Shown here one piece after another: positions 8,725 to 17,770 of a stretch of DNA of 64,000 bases. A program made the position numbers and the translations under genes. The DNA is from Nodosilinea sp. LEGE 07088 (lineage in GTDB: Bacteria; Cyanobacteriota; Cyanobacteriia; Phormidesmidales; Phormidesmidaceae): assembly GCF_015207395.1 (NCBI RefSeq), contig NZ_JADEWX010000003.1:62001-126000 (forward strand), in the 5' to 3' direction. A model generated the notes under the pieces. That model did no database searches, was not told the origin of the DNA, and was given only the letters and a program-made list of their open reading frames with translations. Each line of letters begins with the position of its first letter. Position 1 is the stretch's first letter.

Positions 8725-9573
8725 TTACCTCCTGATTTTTTCGAATTTCATTTTTTCGTACAGCTTGGCATCAATTAGGAAGCGATACCAGAACCCTTGA
8801 AAAACATGAAAAATCAAACCAGGGATTCCATCTAGAAAGCCAAGACCAATAACGTATCGCATTAGAAAATATATTAATGCTCTCAAAAATAAAGGAGATC
8901 GAAAGTAGAGGTTCTGTTTAACCCATCGTCGCTGAGACGGTTGTGATCCGTTATTACTACCCAGTAATAAATTCGCTTCGCTTTGGGTATCTATAATATC
9001 TTGAATTTCTAGTTCTGAATAGCGGTTATGCTTATTGATCCAGAAGTTCAAACCCTTTAAATTCTCGTCAATGAGGTCATGGTGTAACTTGTCGAGGCTA
9101 CCTTTAGAAAGAACCATATGTTCATCCATATAGCGCGATTCACAGGAGGCATGTCCTGTACGCCAAACCCGAAGCAGCCAGGTAGGATAATAGCCACCGA
9201 AACGAATCCACCGGCCCATAAAGAAAACACGACGTTTAATCAAATAGCCGGAGATTTGTGCTTCAGATTGAACAAGTTTTGTATTTAGTTCATCAACTAA
9301 ATCAGACGTCAGACGTTCATCCGCATCCAATCGCATCGACCAAGGCGTGTTAAACGGTAAATTCTCAATTGCCCAGTTGACTTGTTCTCCATGATTGACC
9401 CACTCGTGGCTATACACGTGACAACCCCATGCACTAGCTATGCTGAGGGTGTTGTCTATACTGCCTGAGTCTACAACAAAGACTTCCGCGTCTAAGCCCT
9501 TTAGGCTTTCAAGGCAAGTGGATAAATTTGCCTCTTCATCCCTAGTCAAAATGATCAGAGAAATAAGAGCCAT
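8725..9573 (-). CDS. GT2 family glycosyltransferase
   Basis: A 282-aa inverting glycosyltransferase of family 2 (GT-A fold). The N-terminus has the nucleotide-binding strand ISLIILTRDEEANLSTCLES and then VFVVDSGSIDNTL. The metal-binding acidic motif is MRLDADERLT near residue 105. The C-terminus carries a hydrophobic stretch (RALIYFLMRYVIGLGFL), which suggests membrane association, as in WaaE/KdtX-like enzymes. It should add one sugar to the lipid-linked repeat unit. It is packed between GT4 and FkbM genes with gaps of 5-6 bp, so they are probably one transcript. Confidence 0.86.
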   Translation of the reverse strand: MALISLIILTRDEEANLSTCLESLKGLDAEVFVVDSGSIDNTLSIASAWGCHVYSHEWVNHGEQVNWAIENLPFNTPWSMRLDADERLTSDLVDELNTKLVQSEAQISGYLIKRRVFFMGRWIRFGGYYPTWLLRVWRTGHASCESRYMDEHMVLSKGSLDKLHHDLIDENLKGLNFWINKHNRYSELEIQDIIDTQSEANLLLGSNNGSQPSQRRWVKQNLYFRSPLFLRALIYFLMRYVIGLGFLDGIPGLIFHVFQGFWYRFLIDAKLYEKMKFEKIRR

Positions 9574-9579
9574 AATGAT

Positions 9580-10761
9580 TCAAGTATTCTCGACGTCAAA
9601 GCTAGGTGAAATGGATTGATAGGTTTCTATTAACCTCTTAGCTACTTTCTCCCATGTGTAATGTTCTAAAATAAATTTACGCGCTAGATTTCCTGTCCGC
9701 TCAGCGGCTGCGGGATGACTCAAACAAGAAAGTAGGGCTTCAGTGATTTCTTCAGCCTTACTTTCAACCACATAGGCAGCTTTTGCGATCGCAGCCTCAG
9801 GAAAGTTGCAGCCAGTAGTAATTATGCAGGGTAGTCCAGATGCCATAGCCTCTAGAATCGACATGCTAAAACCTTCAGAATAGGAAGGGGCCACATAGAG
9901 GTTGGAGGCAGAAAAAGCTGCATATTTAAGAGCACCTGTTAAGAACCCAGTAAATGTGACAGAGTCCGAGCATCCTGCTGCTGCAAAGTATTCCTGGGCG
10001 GTAGGCGAAAATCCAATGTTGTCCGGGCCAGCGATAATCAGATGAGTCTGAGGAAATTGAAGTTGAATTGAAGCAAATGCCTGCGCTAGCAAATCGAGTC
10101 CTTTTTTAGGATCAATTCTGCCCAGGAAGAGAATTAAGGTTTTATTTCGTGTCAGTGGAAACTTTTGGTAAAACAATTCAGCATCGGGCAAGGTATTAAA
10201 ATCATGCTCATGAATTCCATTTGGGATAGTTACAATAGGTGGTGCAAGTCCCAGCTTTCGAATATGTTCTGATTCAGGAGAGGCCGTAGCTTGAATTACA
10301 CTAGCTCTATTCAAAGCGGGACGCTCCAGTACTTTATAATAGAGATGCTTTTTCCAAGGCTTATACGACAGTGCCCATGGTTCTAACATTCCATGGGGAG
10401 CCATAACATAGGGCGTTTTATGCCACTGGCAGGCGAGATGAACTGGGATATTTGGCAAGGAAAAAACCGCGTTGCTATGAACTACATTGTAATCATGAAC
10501 ATGGTTAAATAGCCAGAATGCGAGCGAACTACTCCATTTGTAATCGCCTGAACTAAAGTAGGGGAAGTACTTAATTCGATAGCCATTCTGATTAACCCAC
10601 TTCTTAATAGGAACCTCTAGTCTCTGTTGCCCATTAGCATTGGTGGTAACAACATCGACATACATACCTTGGTGACTCAGGGCTTCTGCCAACCCTACTA
10701 CGATCTTGGTTGGCCCACCGTAAACGTCTCCAATAGCTGGAATAACTAAGAGAATATACAT
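9580..10761 (-). CDS. GT4 family glycosyltransferase B
   Basis: A 393-aa GT-B glycosyltransferase. The N-terminal half starts YILLVIPAIGDVYGGPTKIVVGLAEAL, with the Gly-Gly loop typical of GT4 enzymes. The donor-binding half has LILFLGRIDPKKGLDLLAQA and the EX7E-like motif PSYSEGFSMSILEAMASGLP near residue 300. It should transfer a sugar from a nucleotide donor, with retention, to the growing repeat unit. A HIP1 octamer at 9785-9792 inside this gene is the only one I found in the whole 7.05-17.69 kb stretch. The next gene upstream ends 8 bp before its start. Confidence 0.87.
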   Translation of the reverse strand: MYILLVIPAIGDVYGGPTKIVVGLAEALSHQGMYVDVVTTNANGQQRLEVPIKKWVNQNGYRIKYFPYFSSGDYKWSSSLAFWLFNHVHDYNVVHSNAVFSLPNIPVHLACQWHKTPYVMAPHGMLEPWALSYKPWKKHLYYKVLERPALNRASVIQATASPESEHIRKLGLAPPIVTIPNGIHEHDFNTLPDAELFYQKFPLTRNKTLILFLGRIDPKKGLDLLAQAFASIQLQFPQTHLIIAGPDNIGFSPTAQEYFAAAGCSDSVTFTGFLTGALKYAAFSASNLYVAPSYSEGFSMSILEAMASGLPCIITTGCNFPEAAIAKAAYVVESKAEEITEALLSCLSHPAAAERTGNLARKFILEHYTWEKVAKRLIETYQSISPSFDVENT

Positions 10762-10769
10762 GATAAGAA

Positions 10770-11882
10770 CTACTTCAACGTATGCTGAATAGCCTTCTGA
10801 AGCCCATGAGAAAAGGTTTCAGGAGAATAATTCTGAATGTGAACCTCCGAAGCACGGCCCATAATCTCTAGATCTACAGAGTCAGAACTAACTTTCATCA
10901 TCAATGATGAAAGTTGTTGAACATTTTCTGGATCAAACCCAAATCCATTCACACCCTCTAGCACTAAATCCTCGAAACATCCGCAACAGTTTGAAACTAT
11001 AACCGGAAGACCTGCAGCCATAGCTTCGTTTACGACAAGTCCCCATTGTTCTTGAAGACTCGCATGAATGAAACATTGAGCATGAGCATAGTATGGTAAA
11101 AGCTCTTCCAGCTGAAGAAACCCAGGCATGTGAACTGAAGACTCTAGACCCAAGACGCTGACTTTTTGTTCTATCTGAGGATATAATTCACCGTCACCAC
11201 ATAATACTAGATCCCAGGGTTTGGTATTTGTCTGCTGACGATAGTCTGCATAGGCTTGAATGATTCTATGCAAGTTCTTTTTTGCAATAAATCGATTGAC
11301 AGCTAAAAAGTAAGGGCGATCGAGTGGTTTTGGAAGATCTTTAATTTCTTTACGGCAAAATCTCTTATTCTCGACCACATCGTACCCGACAAAAATAGCA
11401 TTTCTTGGCATGCCAAGATTACATAAATATTGCTTATGAAGTTGCCCTGCTACTAATGCAGCATCATATTTCTGAATAATCAAACTTTTAATAAATTCCT
11501 TAATAGAATTACGCAGGGAGTCATTTTCTTTGCTGTCTGATAAGAGGATCGCAGGTTTCTGGTGGAACAGGCTCCATAGCAAGCCTACCAGCATGCCCTT
11601 GATGCCATAGCCGCAGAGGATGACAATCTCTGGTTGCAAATTGTTTAAAGCACTTAAAAGGCGCCATGACAACATAACCCACGTCTGCCCTTCAGCAGAT
11701 TGCTTAGACAATATGACTCTTCTATAGGGAACCTCCTGGTCACTCTGTTGCCAGCTATAGGTCTCCGACACCTCACCAAACTCTACTAATGAGAGCTCAT
11801 AGTTTGGATAAGTCATAGCAAAGTGGGTGTAACGGGCAGCAATATAGGGGCCTGTTACCATAGTTAAAGCAGTCACTTTCAT
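10770..11882 (-). CDS. GT4 family glycosyltransferase C
   Basis: A 370-aa GT-B glycosyltransferase. The donor domain is clear: YFLAVNRFIAKKNLHRIIQA, LVLCGDGELYPQIE, and the EX7E-like region HASLQEQWGLVVNEAMAAGLP near residue 280. The N-terminal acceptor domain is less conserved (MKVTALTMVTGPYIAARYTHF), as usual for GT4. It is one of four GT4/GT2 enzymes in the compact AT-rich part of the locus. Acceptor and donor sugars cannot be read from sequence. Confidence 0.86.
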   Translation of the reverse strand: MKVTALTMVTGPYIAARYTHFAMTYPNYELSLVEFGEVSETYSWQQSDQEVPYRRVILSKQSAEGQTWVMLSWRLLSALNNLQPEIVILCGYGIKGMLVGLLWSLFHQKPAILLSDSKENDSLRNSIKEFIKSLIIQKYDAALVAGQLHKQYLCNLGMPRNAIFVGYDVVENKRFCRKEIKDLPKPLDRPYFLAVNRFIAKKNLHRIIQAYADYRQQTNTKPWDLVLCGDGELYPQIEQKVSVLGLESSVHMPGFLQLEELLPYYAHAQCFIHASLQEQWGLVVNEAMAAGLPVIVSNCCGCFEDLVLEGVNGFGFDPENVQQLSSLMMKVSSDSVDLEIMGRASEVHIQNYSPETFSHGLQKAIQHTLK

Positions 11883-11896
11883 AGTAGATGAGTCTT

Positions 11897-12544
11897 CTAC
11901 ACGGCTCTACTTATAATGCCAATACCTTCTGCTAATTGAGGATTAAATCGAAGAAAGCAGTTGGCTATACTAGCAGCGATGCCTTGTCCACCATTTGCAA
12001 AACTAAACACACACTCAATAGAAAAGCCAAAGCGCTTCAACAAGACTTTGAGTGTATGTGGAGAGTGGTGCAATAGATGATCAGGATGAATCAATTCATA
12101 GCCTAAGCAAGCTCTAATAAAACCCTTTAAGGAATAAGCATTGGGGACTGTAACTACTAACTGTGTGTGAGTCTGCATGATTCTTCGGATATTGCCTAGC
12201 GCTTGCCCTGGGTTATTGAGATGTTCCAAAATTTCTCCGGCGACTATAACATCAAACTCTCCAGACGGATAATCTTCGATTTTTTCTACATTTCCGTAGA
12301 AAATGCTCTTGACTCCGTAGTTGTTTGCTAGCCATTGAATCATTTCTCTATCAATATCAACACCGACTAATTGTTTGGCGACACTATCAATCTGAAGATG
12401 AAGTAGGCGATTAGCGTTTGCTGCTCCTATGGTTTCAGGGGAATCTGTTGCTCCTAAGTGTAAAACGCTTCTCTCATGACATAAAGAGCGCAATAAATCT
12501 ATGCGGTCAACAAACTGTATATTCTTAAACTGACTTTTGATCAT
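11897..12544 (-). CDS. Class I SAM-dependent methyltransferase
   Basis: A 215-aa methyltransferase of the type-11/23 class. SAM motif I is weak (SVLHLGATDSPETIGA instead of the usual GxGxG). The acidic strand KQLVGVDIDREMIQWL is clear, and so is the post-motif AGEILEHLNNPGQALGNIRR, which is typical of this class. The C-terminal part HPDHLLHHSPHTLKVLLKRF resembles methyltransferases that modify glycan ends or lipid-linked intermediates. With two FkbM enzymes it makes three predicted methyltransferases in one polysaccharide cluster. The target is unknown. Confidence 0.78.
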   Translation of the reverse strand: MIKSQFKNIQFVDRIDLLRSLCHERSVLHLGATDSPETIGAANANRLLHLQIDSVAKQLVGVDIDREMIQWLANNYGVKSIFYGNVEKIEDYPSGEFDVIVAGEILEHLNNPGQALGNIRRIMQTHTQLVVTVPNAYSLKGFIRACLGYELIHPDHLLHHSPHTLKVLLKRFGFSIECVFSFANGGQGIAASIANCFLRFNPQLAEGIGIISRAV

Positions 12545-12600
12545 AAATCATAAAGGATGTTTAAATTCTCGACTGGTTGCATCACCATGAGCATACTAAT

Positions 12601-13863
12601 TTAGCATGTGTTGCCATCGGCATCCGCATCTGATTTTTTGAGTTGGGCATACTTAATTACAGCACCTACAACGATTAGCCGAAAAATTATATCTTGTGTG
12701 AATCGGCCAATACCATGGGTGACCGACAGCAACGCTGGTATTACTAGACTAATGTATAGCACCTGAGAATAGAAATTGTTATATCTAGTAGATAGCACCC
12801 AAAGATGTTTAAACCAGTAAGCCATCCCAGCAAATACTAGACATCCGAAATAACTAAATTCCCTAAAGGAATCTCCAAGACCGGTGAATGTTGAACCAGT
12901 AGGGGCAACATACCTGAATAGCTCTTCTAGATCATAGTCTGACAATTGAATATATAGTGAGTCTTTAAGCTCATATCCTACAAGTTGCCCAGGCACGTAT
13001 TGAAAAATAATGCGATTCCAAAGTCCTGATCCAAAACCAAATTTTCCTGTACTTTGGGCAGCTTCAACAGTTAATGCAGCATTGCGCAGCTCTAGGATAC
13101 TCTCATTTGATAAAAGGCTATCTAAAGCAAACCTCAGATCTGCGAGTGTTAGACTTCTTGAAAATAGAGCCTCCCAAACATCGCCTCGCATGATAGCAAA
13201 AAGAGGAATTAGTGCCATTGTTAGGAAAATGGCTAATAATGAAAGCCATCTGGGTGGAATAATACGGTAAGAAAAGAAAAAAGCTACTGCCAACATAACG
13301 AGTAAGGTGGCTGTTTCGGTACGACGGCCTTGCTCTAAGACAGATGCAATTAATGGTAGTAGCCCCGCATGTGCCAAAACGATATAGATTATTTTGCGTT
13401 TTGCTAGACCAATCAGAAGCAAAATAATGGATCCGATCCAGGTGGTTTGTGAGAAGAAAAATAAAATGGTAGCTGGGCCAGTCCACTGACTCGATGTGGG
13501 TCTTGGAACTACTGTGCCAATCATTAAAAAACAAACAGTACCAAAAATCGCAAGGGCAACGGCCGCTCGTACTAATCTACGTGAACTCAAGACCCGCTGA
13601 TACCTAGGTAAGAAATAAAGTTTGGGTAAATACCCTAACCAGCACATAGCAACACAGAGAGAACCGTAGATTAAAATTCTATCAATGCTGTGGGAAGGTA
13701 CAACACCGGGAAAGTTAACTAGAGAAATTGCTTGAGGAACTAAAAAACTAATAAATATGGCCCCCATAAAAAAAGGAAACTGAAGTACTCTTTCCTTTTT
13801 TAGGATTCCCCAAATAACTAAGCCAATACAGGTACTAATAAAGAGTATAAGTGGGCCATTCAT
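12601..13863 (-). CDS. Wzy-like O-antigen/EPS polymerase
   Basis: A 420-aa, very hydrophobic protein with roughly ten or more membrane helices (for example ILFISTCIGLVIWGIL, FFMGAIFISFLVPQAI, AALAIFGTVCFLMIGTV, LLALVTMALIPLF-type segments). A large polar loop of about 110 residues lies around 225-335 and includes YVPGQLVGYELKDSLYIQLS. This is the layout of Wzy polymerases, which join lipid-linked repeat units on the periplasmic side. Sequence conservation in this family is poor, so the call rests on topology and on the surrounding glycosyltransferase genes. An O-antigen ligase is a less likely alternative. Confidence 0.68.
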   Translation of the reverse strand: MNGPLILFISTCIGLVIWGILKKERVLQFPFFMGAIFISFLVPQAISLVNFPGVVPSHSIDRILIYGSLCVAMCWLGYLPKLYFLPRYQRVLSSRRLVRAAVALAIFGTVCFLMIGTVVPRPTSSQWTGPATILFFFSQTTWIGSIILLLIGLAKRKIIYIVLAHAGLLPLIASVLEQGRRTETATLLVMLAVAFFFSYRIIPPRWLSLLAIFLTMALIPLFAIMRGDVWEALFSRSLTLADLRFALDSLLSNESILELRNAALTVEAAQSTGKFGFGSGLWNRIIFQYVPGQLVGYELKDSLYIQLSDYDLEELFRYVAPTGSTFTGLGDSFREFSYFGCLVFAGMAYWFKHLWVLSTRYNNFYSQVLYISLVIPALLSVTHGIGRFTQDIIFRLIVVGAVIKYAQLKKSDADADGNTC

Positions 13864-13877
13864 AGTATTTAATTAGC

Positions 13878-15125
13878 TTAAGGATGTAATATCATATCTT
13901 TGAAATTCTCGATGGCTTTATTATTATTTTGCTTAAGGTAATTTTGAAGCGCACAGCTAGAATTATTGTCTTCTTTTTGGTTAAAAAGGTTAACTAGGGC
14001 ATCTGCAATAGCGGCTGGGTTTCGGATCGGAACCAGCTGGCAGCCAAAGCTATTTTGGGTGATAGAGCCTGCATTATGCGTGGTTATGACTGGAAGACCG
14101 TATTGTAAGGCTTCATAAGTCACCATGGCAGAACCTTCGCAGATAGATGGCAAGACAAATACGTCGGCCCAATTATAGAGCTCAGGCATTTTTGAACGGG
14201 GTACCTTGCCAAGAAAACTGCAAACACTGGAGTATTTTTCAACTTTCTCAGAGCTTAATTCAATGGGGCCAACAATCTTACAAACAAATGGGATTCGGCT
14301 TTTCAGTTGGCATAGTGCATGGAGCAAGTCGGGTATACCTTTTCTCAGACCTACCGATCCGGCGAATAAAATATGTAGGCTTTCTTGGCGATATTTTTGG
14401 TGAGATAGAGGCTTGTCTTCGGAAATAATGCTCTTAGTGTTTATTCCGCCTAAGGGAATAACAAAGATTTTTTTAGATGGAACTCCTCGCAAAATAAGAG
14501 ACTCTTTGACAAAACTAGACCCACAAACAATTTGATCTGCTAGATCTTGTTCTTGTCTTTCCCGCTTGGCAAGATCTATATCTGAAACTGCTGGCTTAAA
14601 CGGATGACTTACCCAATCAGCCCAACGCGCTTCTTCTTCCTGTAGGAGCAGGTGAAGATATGTCCGTTCAACTAAGGTCTGATCTAGGATGCAACGGTAG
14701 CCATGACTCTTGGCATACTGAAATAGATCAAGGGAAGCGCCATTGAAGCCGTAAATAGTGTTCGCTTGACCTAGGCCATTGTTGATAATGTGCTGACAGA
14801 AGTCTCGGCCTGCTTTCTCATAGACTGAGGCAATATTTTGACCTTCTGCTCTTTTAAGTGCTTCAGCATACCGGTATGCTAACCAGGGAAAATGAGTGAT
14901 TTTAGCGTTGTCTAGATTTACATCATAACGATCTAGGAATCGCTTAGCTGCTGACGGGAGATATTTATTTACTTGCTGGTTCCGAAGAGATCGAATTGGC
15001 CAACTATTGCCAGCATATAAATCAGTATAGAGGGTTTCAAGTACTCCCCACCTGTGAAATAGAACAGGTTCTTGATAATGTTTTCGTGCGCCTAGCTGTG
15101 CAACAGCTATTTTAGTTGAGGTCAT
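13878..15125 (-). CDS. GT4 family glycosyltransferase D
   Basis: A 415-aa GT-B enzyme. The N-terminal 200 residues are unusual (KIAVAQLGARKHYQEPVLFH...), with a long helical middle (LLLQEEEARWADWVSHP). The C-terminal donor domain is standard: LHILFAGSVGLRKGIPDLLHAL and the EX7E-like region FVLPSICEGSAMVTYEALQYGLP near residue 325. It is the first gene of the packed AT-rich glycosyltransferase block; 234 bp without a gene lie between it and the pyruvyl-transferase gene upstream, enough for a promoter. Confidence 0.82.
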   Translation of the reverse strand: MTSTKIAVAQLGARKHYQEPVLFHRWGVLETLYTDLYAGNSWPIRSLRNQQVNKYLPSAAKRFLDRYDVNLDNAKITHFPWLAYRYAEALKRAEGQNIASVYEKAGRDFCQHIINNGLGQANTIYGFNGASLDLFQYAKSHGYRCILDQTLVERTYLHLLLQEEEARWADWVSHPFKPAVSDIDLAKRERQEQDLADQIVCGSSFVKESLILRGVPSKKIFVIPLGGINTKSIISEDKPLSHQKYRQESLHILFAGSVGLRKGIPDLLHALCQLKSRIPFVCKIVGPIELSSEKVEKYSSVCSFLGKVPRSKMPELYNWADVFVLPSICEGSAMVTYEALQYGLPVITTHNAGSITQNSFGCQLVPIRNPAAIADALVNLFNQKEDNNSSCALQNYLKQNNNKAIENFKDMILHP

Positions 15126-15359
15126 AATTTTCCACCCTTGGAGTAGCTCACCTCAAGTAATGTTGAGCAGTTAGGAAATATATTAAACGGTATTAAAGTC
15201 AAGGAAATTGACATATGGATCTAGTTTTGCCGTTTTGCCATTATTTGTTTAGGTGCTTCATGTCTCTATGGCCAGATAACTCTTATGTATTCCCAAAAAT
15301 ATGGCAGTGTATTGGGACTCATGGGGAGGCGTGGTTTCATTTTGATTAGATTACATTCT

Positions 15360-16466
15360 TTACTGATTTATTTGACTTAATGCTACACTACTAAACGTCA
15401 TCCTAAGCCATGACTGAAAGTCTGCGAATTCTGTTTGGATGCCTTTTAGATCTGTATGATATAAACCAGTTCTAGAATCTTTGATAATCGGTGCTCGATC
15501 AAAGATGAGGTGTCGTTTGTCGTTAGGGCTAATATGTCTGGAGTAAAATAGGGCTGGCTTTCCAGCCGCTAGAGTTGCAACACAGGCATGCACTCTGTCT
15601 GAGATAGTTAACGTAGAATTTTGGTACAGACCTAAATACGAGAGGGGATTGAACGATAAATAAGAGTTGGGTTTTGAAAAGTCTACGTTGAAAAAACTTG
15701 TTCCTATGCCATGATGGGGTCTAATCACTTCGTAGTTAGATATCCTCTGAGGGAGCGGCCTTAGAAATTCACCGTGTCTGAGTAGCTTCCAAGCCCAGGC
15801 ATGTTCTGATAATCCATACGGACTCAATTTAACATCAGATATTGCTTGATCTCCTAGCTCAATCTCGATGTCAGGTTCAAAACTTTTGTAAAAAGAAACT
15901 GTTATATATGGCCTGTCTATTCTGAGCTTAGCCAAAGGTAAAAGCAGGTATGCATAAAATGCACAGCAGATTCCGTTGTAACAATTTTCAAGGTGTGGGT
16001 TGAGTAGGTTGAATGTGTGGGTGTCTCTGGTGGAAATTCCCAGCGGTGGATATAGGCTTAGGAAATGGATGATGTCGTCAAATTGTTTGGATTCTCTATC
16101 CAAGCTGGAATGGCTGCTAAGAATGAGGTAATTTGCGCCCTCTTGCTTAATTGTTTTGATAAAACTGGCATAGTGACTTAGGAAATTAGAGTTAAGTATT
16201 GGGCCAGAAAAAACATAAATATCTCCTCGATAAAGAGTTGATATTTCAAAGGCGTTTTTTTTAAATCTGCTTTTTAGCTTGGAACCAAGGCGGAAAGCTC
16301 TCTCGACTGGACCATCTATCATGGATATGTTGGAGTTATGACCAAACAAAGCCTCGAGTAGATAGAAAATAGGAAATTGATAGAACCCATCTCCTATATT
16401 ATTCCAAGTTGAATTCTCAACGAGAATGCTAATTCCCTCTCTGGGTTGAGGTTTTTTAATATCCAT
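15360..16466 (-). CDS. Polysaccharide pyruvyl transferase family protein
   Basis: A 368-aa protein of the polysaccharide pyruvyl transferase (CsaB/WcaK/Pvg1) family. Features used: an N-terminal NSTWNNIGDGFYQFPIFYLL (the family's N-x-GD-x-L/F-like segment), GANYLILSSHSSLDRES, and the C-terminal TISDRVHACVATLAAGKPALFY, where the R-H/A-x-A-x-A-GKP pattern is diagnostic. Such enzymes move pyruvate from phosphoenolpyruvate to a sugar as a ketal and so add a carboxylate charge. Some family members have other roles, so the reaction is an inference. A copy of the repeat element lies upstream at 16538-16634. Confidence 0.78.
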   Translation of the reverse strand: MDIKKPQPREGISILVENSTWNNIGDGFYQFPIFYLLEALFGHNSNISMIDGPVERAFRLGSKLKSRFKKNAFEISTLYRGDIYVFSGPILNSNFLSHYASFIKTIKQEGANYLILSSHSSLDRESKQFDDIIHFLSLYPPLGISTRDTHTFNLLNPHLENCYNGICCAFYAYLLLPLAKLRIDRPYITVSFYKSFEPDIEIELGDQAISDVKLSPYGLSEHAWAWKLLRHGEFLRPLPQRISNYEVIRPHHGIGTSFFNVDFSKPNSYLSFNPLSYLGLYQNSTLTISDRVHACVATLAAGKPALFYSRHISPNDKRHLIFDRAPIIKDSRTGLYHTDLKGIQTEFADFQSWLRMTFSSVALSQINQ

Positions 16467-16537
16467 TATTCACTTTGAGTACGTTTTTTCTCTGCTTGAT
16501 TGCTGTCAGCATTTGGTTGTTTCAGTCATCAGCCTTA

Positions 16538-16634
16538 GAGTGTTTCAACTAAATACCTATCCGGTGCCTCTCCGCGACCGGCCTAGTGAGCCGAGTTCGC
16601 GTTCCTGATCGGGATGTTTTTAGGTGGAATACTC
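16538..16634 (-). repeat. MITE-like element, copy 2 (inverted relative to copy 1)
   Basis: A 97-bp element. Read on the minus strand, it matches 528-626 with 6 substitutions and two fewer A in an A-run (about 94% identity). TTA flanks both sides (16535-16537 and 16635-16637), while the bases beyond differ from those around copy 1. This is how a transposed element with a 3-bp (or TA) target duplication would look. It sits between the sulfotransferase stop (16693) and the pyruvyl-transferase start (16466) and may add a hairpin to that transcript. Confidence 0.75.
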
Positions 16635-16692
16635 TTAGAAAGAATAATTACCTCAGCGCAACTGAAAATGACTTGGGCCTAAGTTTATGGAT

Positions 16693-17637
16693 CTATGGGA
16701 TCAGCCAACTACTTAGATCTCGGTTTAGCAGTTGGCCTAATTTTTTAGTTTCTTCGGTAAACTCGGCAAGCAATTTTTTCTTCAAGACAATATCTATAGA
16801 TACCCTTGGCCTTTCTACGCTGTTAAGTTTACTCCAGGCTTGGCCCATTTTTCTCCCCATAACCTCCCTGGCAAGGGGGGGGAGAAATGTTCTGGCAAGC
16901 CAAAGATTTGCAGGATGTGTCCTGACTTTTTGTATGAACTTGCCATTGAATCGTCGAACTTTGTTTGAATTGAAAACTCTGAACTCTGGACTAAAGTATG
17001 TCTTCTCTATATTCAGAAAGTCAAGCACTCGCTCATAGGTAGCTTCAGCATCTTGTTTTAACTCATCAAATAGGACTATGTGAACGTTTGCAGTACCAAA
17101 AATGTCGAGATAATGGCTCACTTGAGCTGAAAAGCTAGCGATTTCTCGATAGAGCAAGCATTTATAGGAAAGATTGGTCACATCAGGGCTGATTTCGTCG
17201 ATTGATTGCGCTATTTTTCTTTGCGCCTCGGCTTGGAGAGCCTGCTGAAATGATGTTAGGGGCTCGATCCCTCCGTAGACAAGCTGGCTATGTAGAGAGT
17301 GCATCTGCTCTACTGGGTTTCTCAGCATGATTAGTATTTTTGTGCCTGGGTTAAACTCTTTTATTTTGATGGGTGCTGCTTTAGAGTAGAGGTGCCAAAT
17401 TGATGCGTCGCCTACGATCGCTTCCTCACCTATACCTTTAAACCTGCTTAGGTATTTATCAATGGCTGCCTGGGAGTAGCCGTGTGGTTCTTTCTTGAGG
17501 TCATCCGCAAAAAAATTAGATTCTTTATACGGATACATGAAAATATCTGGATGTTGTCGAAGGTACTCAAACATCGCTGTTGTGCCACATTTTGGCGCAC
17601 CCACAATAAAGAAGTTTGGTTTTCTTGCGTTGTTCAC
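16693..17637 (-). CDS. Sulfotransferase
   Basis: A 314-aa PAPS-dependent sulfotransferase. The 5'-phosphosulfate loop is FIVGAPKCGTTAMFEYL (residues about 10-26), and the 3'-phosphate-binding segment is MLRNPVEQMHSLHSQLVYG near residue 105. QHPDIFMYPYKESNFF is also typical of the bacterial sulfotransferase family. It would sulfate a hydroxyl of a saccharide using 3'-phosphoadenosine-5'-phosphosulfate. Sulfated extracellular polysaccharides are known from cyanobacteria. Next to a pyruvyl-transferase gene, it suggests that the product is strongly acidic. Confidence 0.87.
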   Translation of the reverse strand: MNNARKPNFFIVGAPKCGTTAMFEYLRQHPDIFMYPYKESNFFADDLKKEPHGYSQAAIDKYLSRFKGIGEEAIVGDASIWHLYSKAAPIKIKEFNPGTKILIMLRNPVEQMHSLHSQLVYGGIEPLTSFQQALQAEAQRKIAQSIDEISPDVTNLSYKCLLYREIASFSAQVSHYLDIFGTANVHIVLFDELKQDAEATYERVLDFLNIEKTYFSPEFRVFNSNKVRRFNGKFIQKVRTHPANLWLARTFLPPLAREVMGRKMGQAWSKLNSVERPRVSIDIVLKKKLLAEFTEETKKLGQLLNRDLSSWLIP

Positions 17638-17770
17638 GTCAATGGTTTTCTGTAGGCTAGACGATCGGTTTATTTGTGTGAGTTATGTTGAGCGATCGCG
17701 TCACTGAGAGCTGACAACCTGACCTGAGGGATCCATATGAGATCTTCTTTTATGGCCTGAATCTCGTCAT

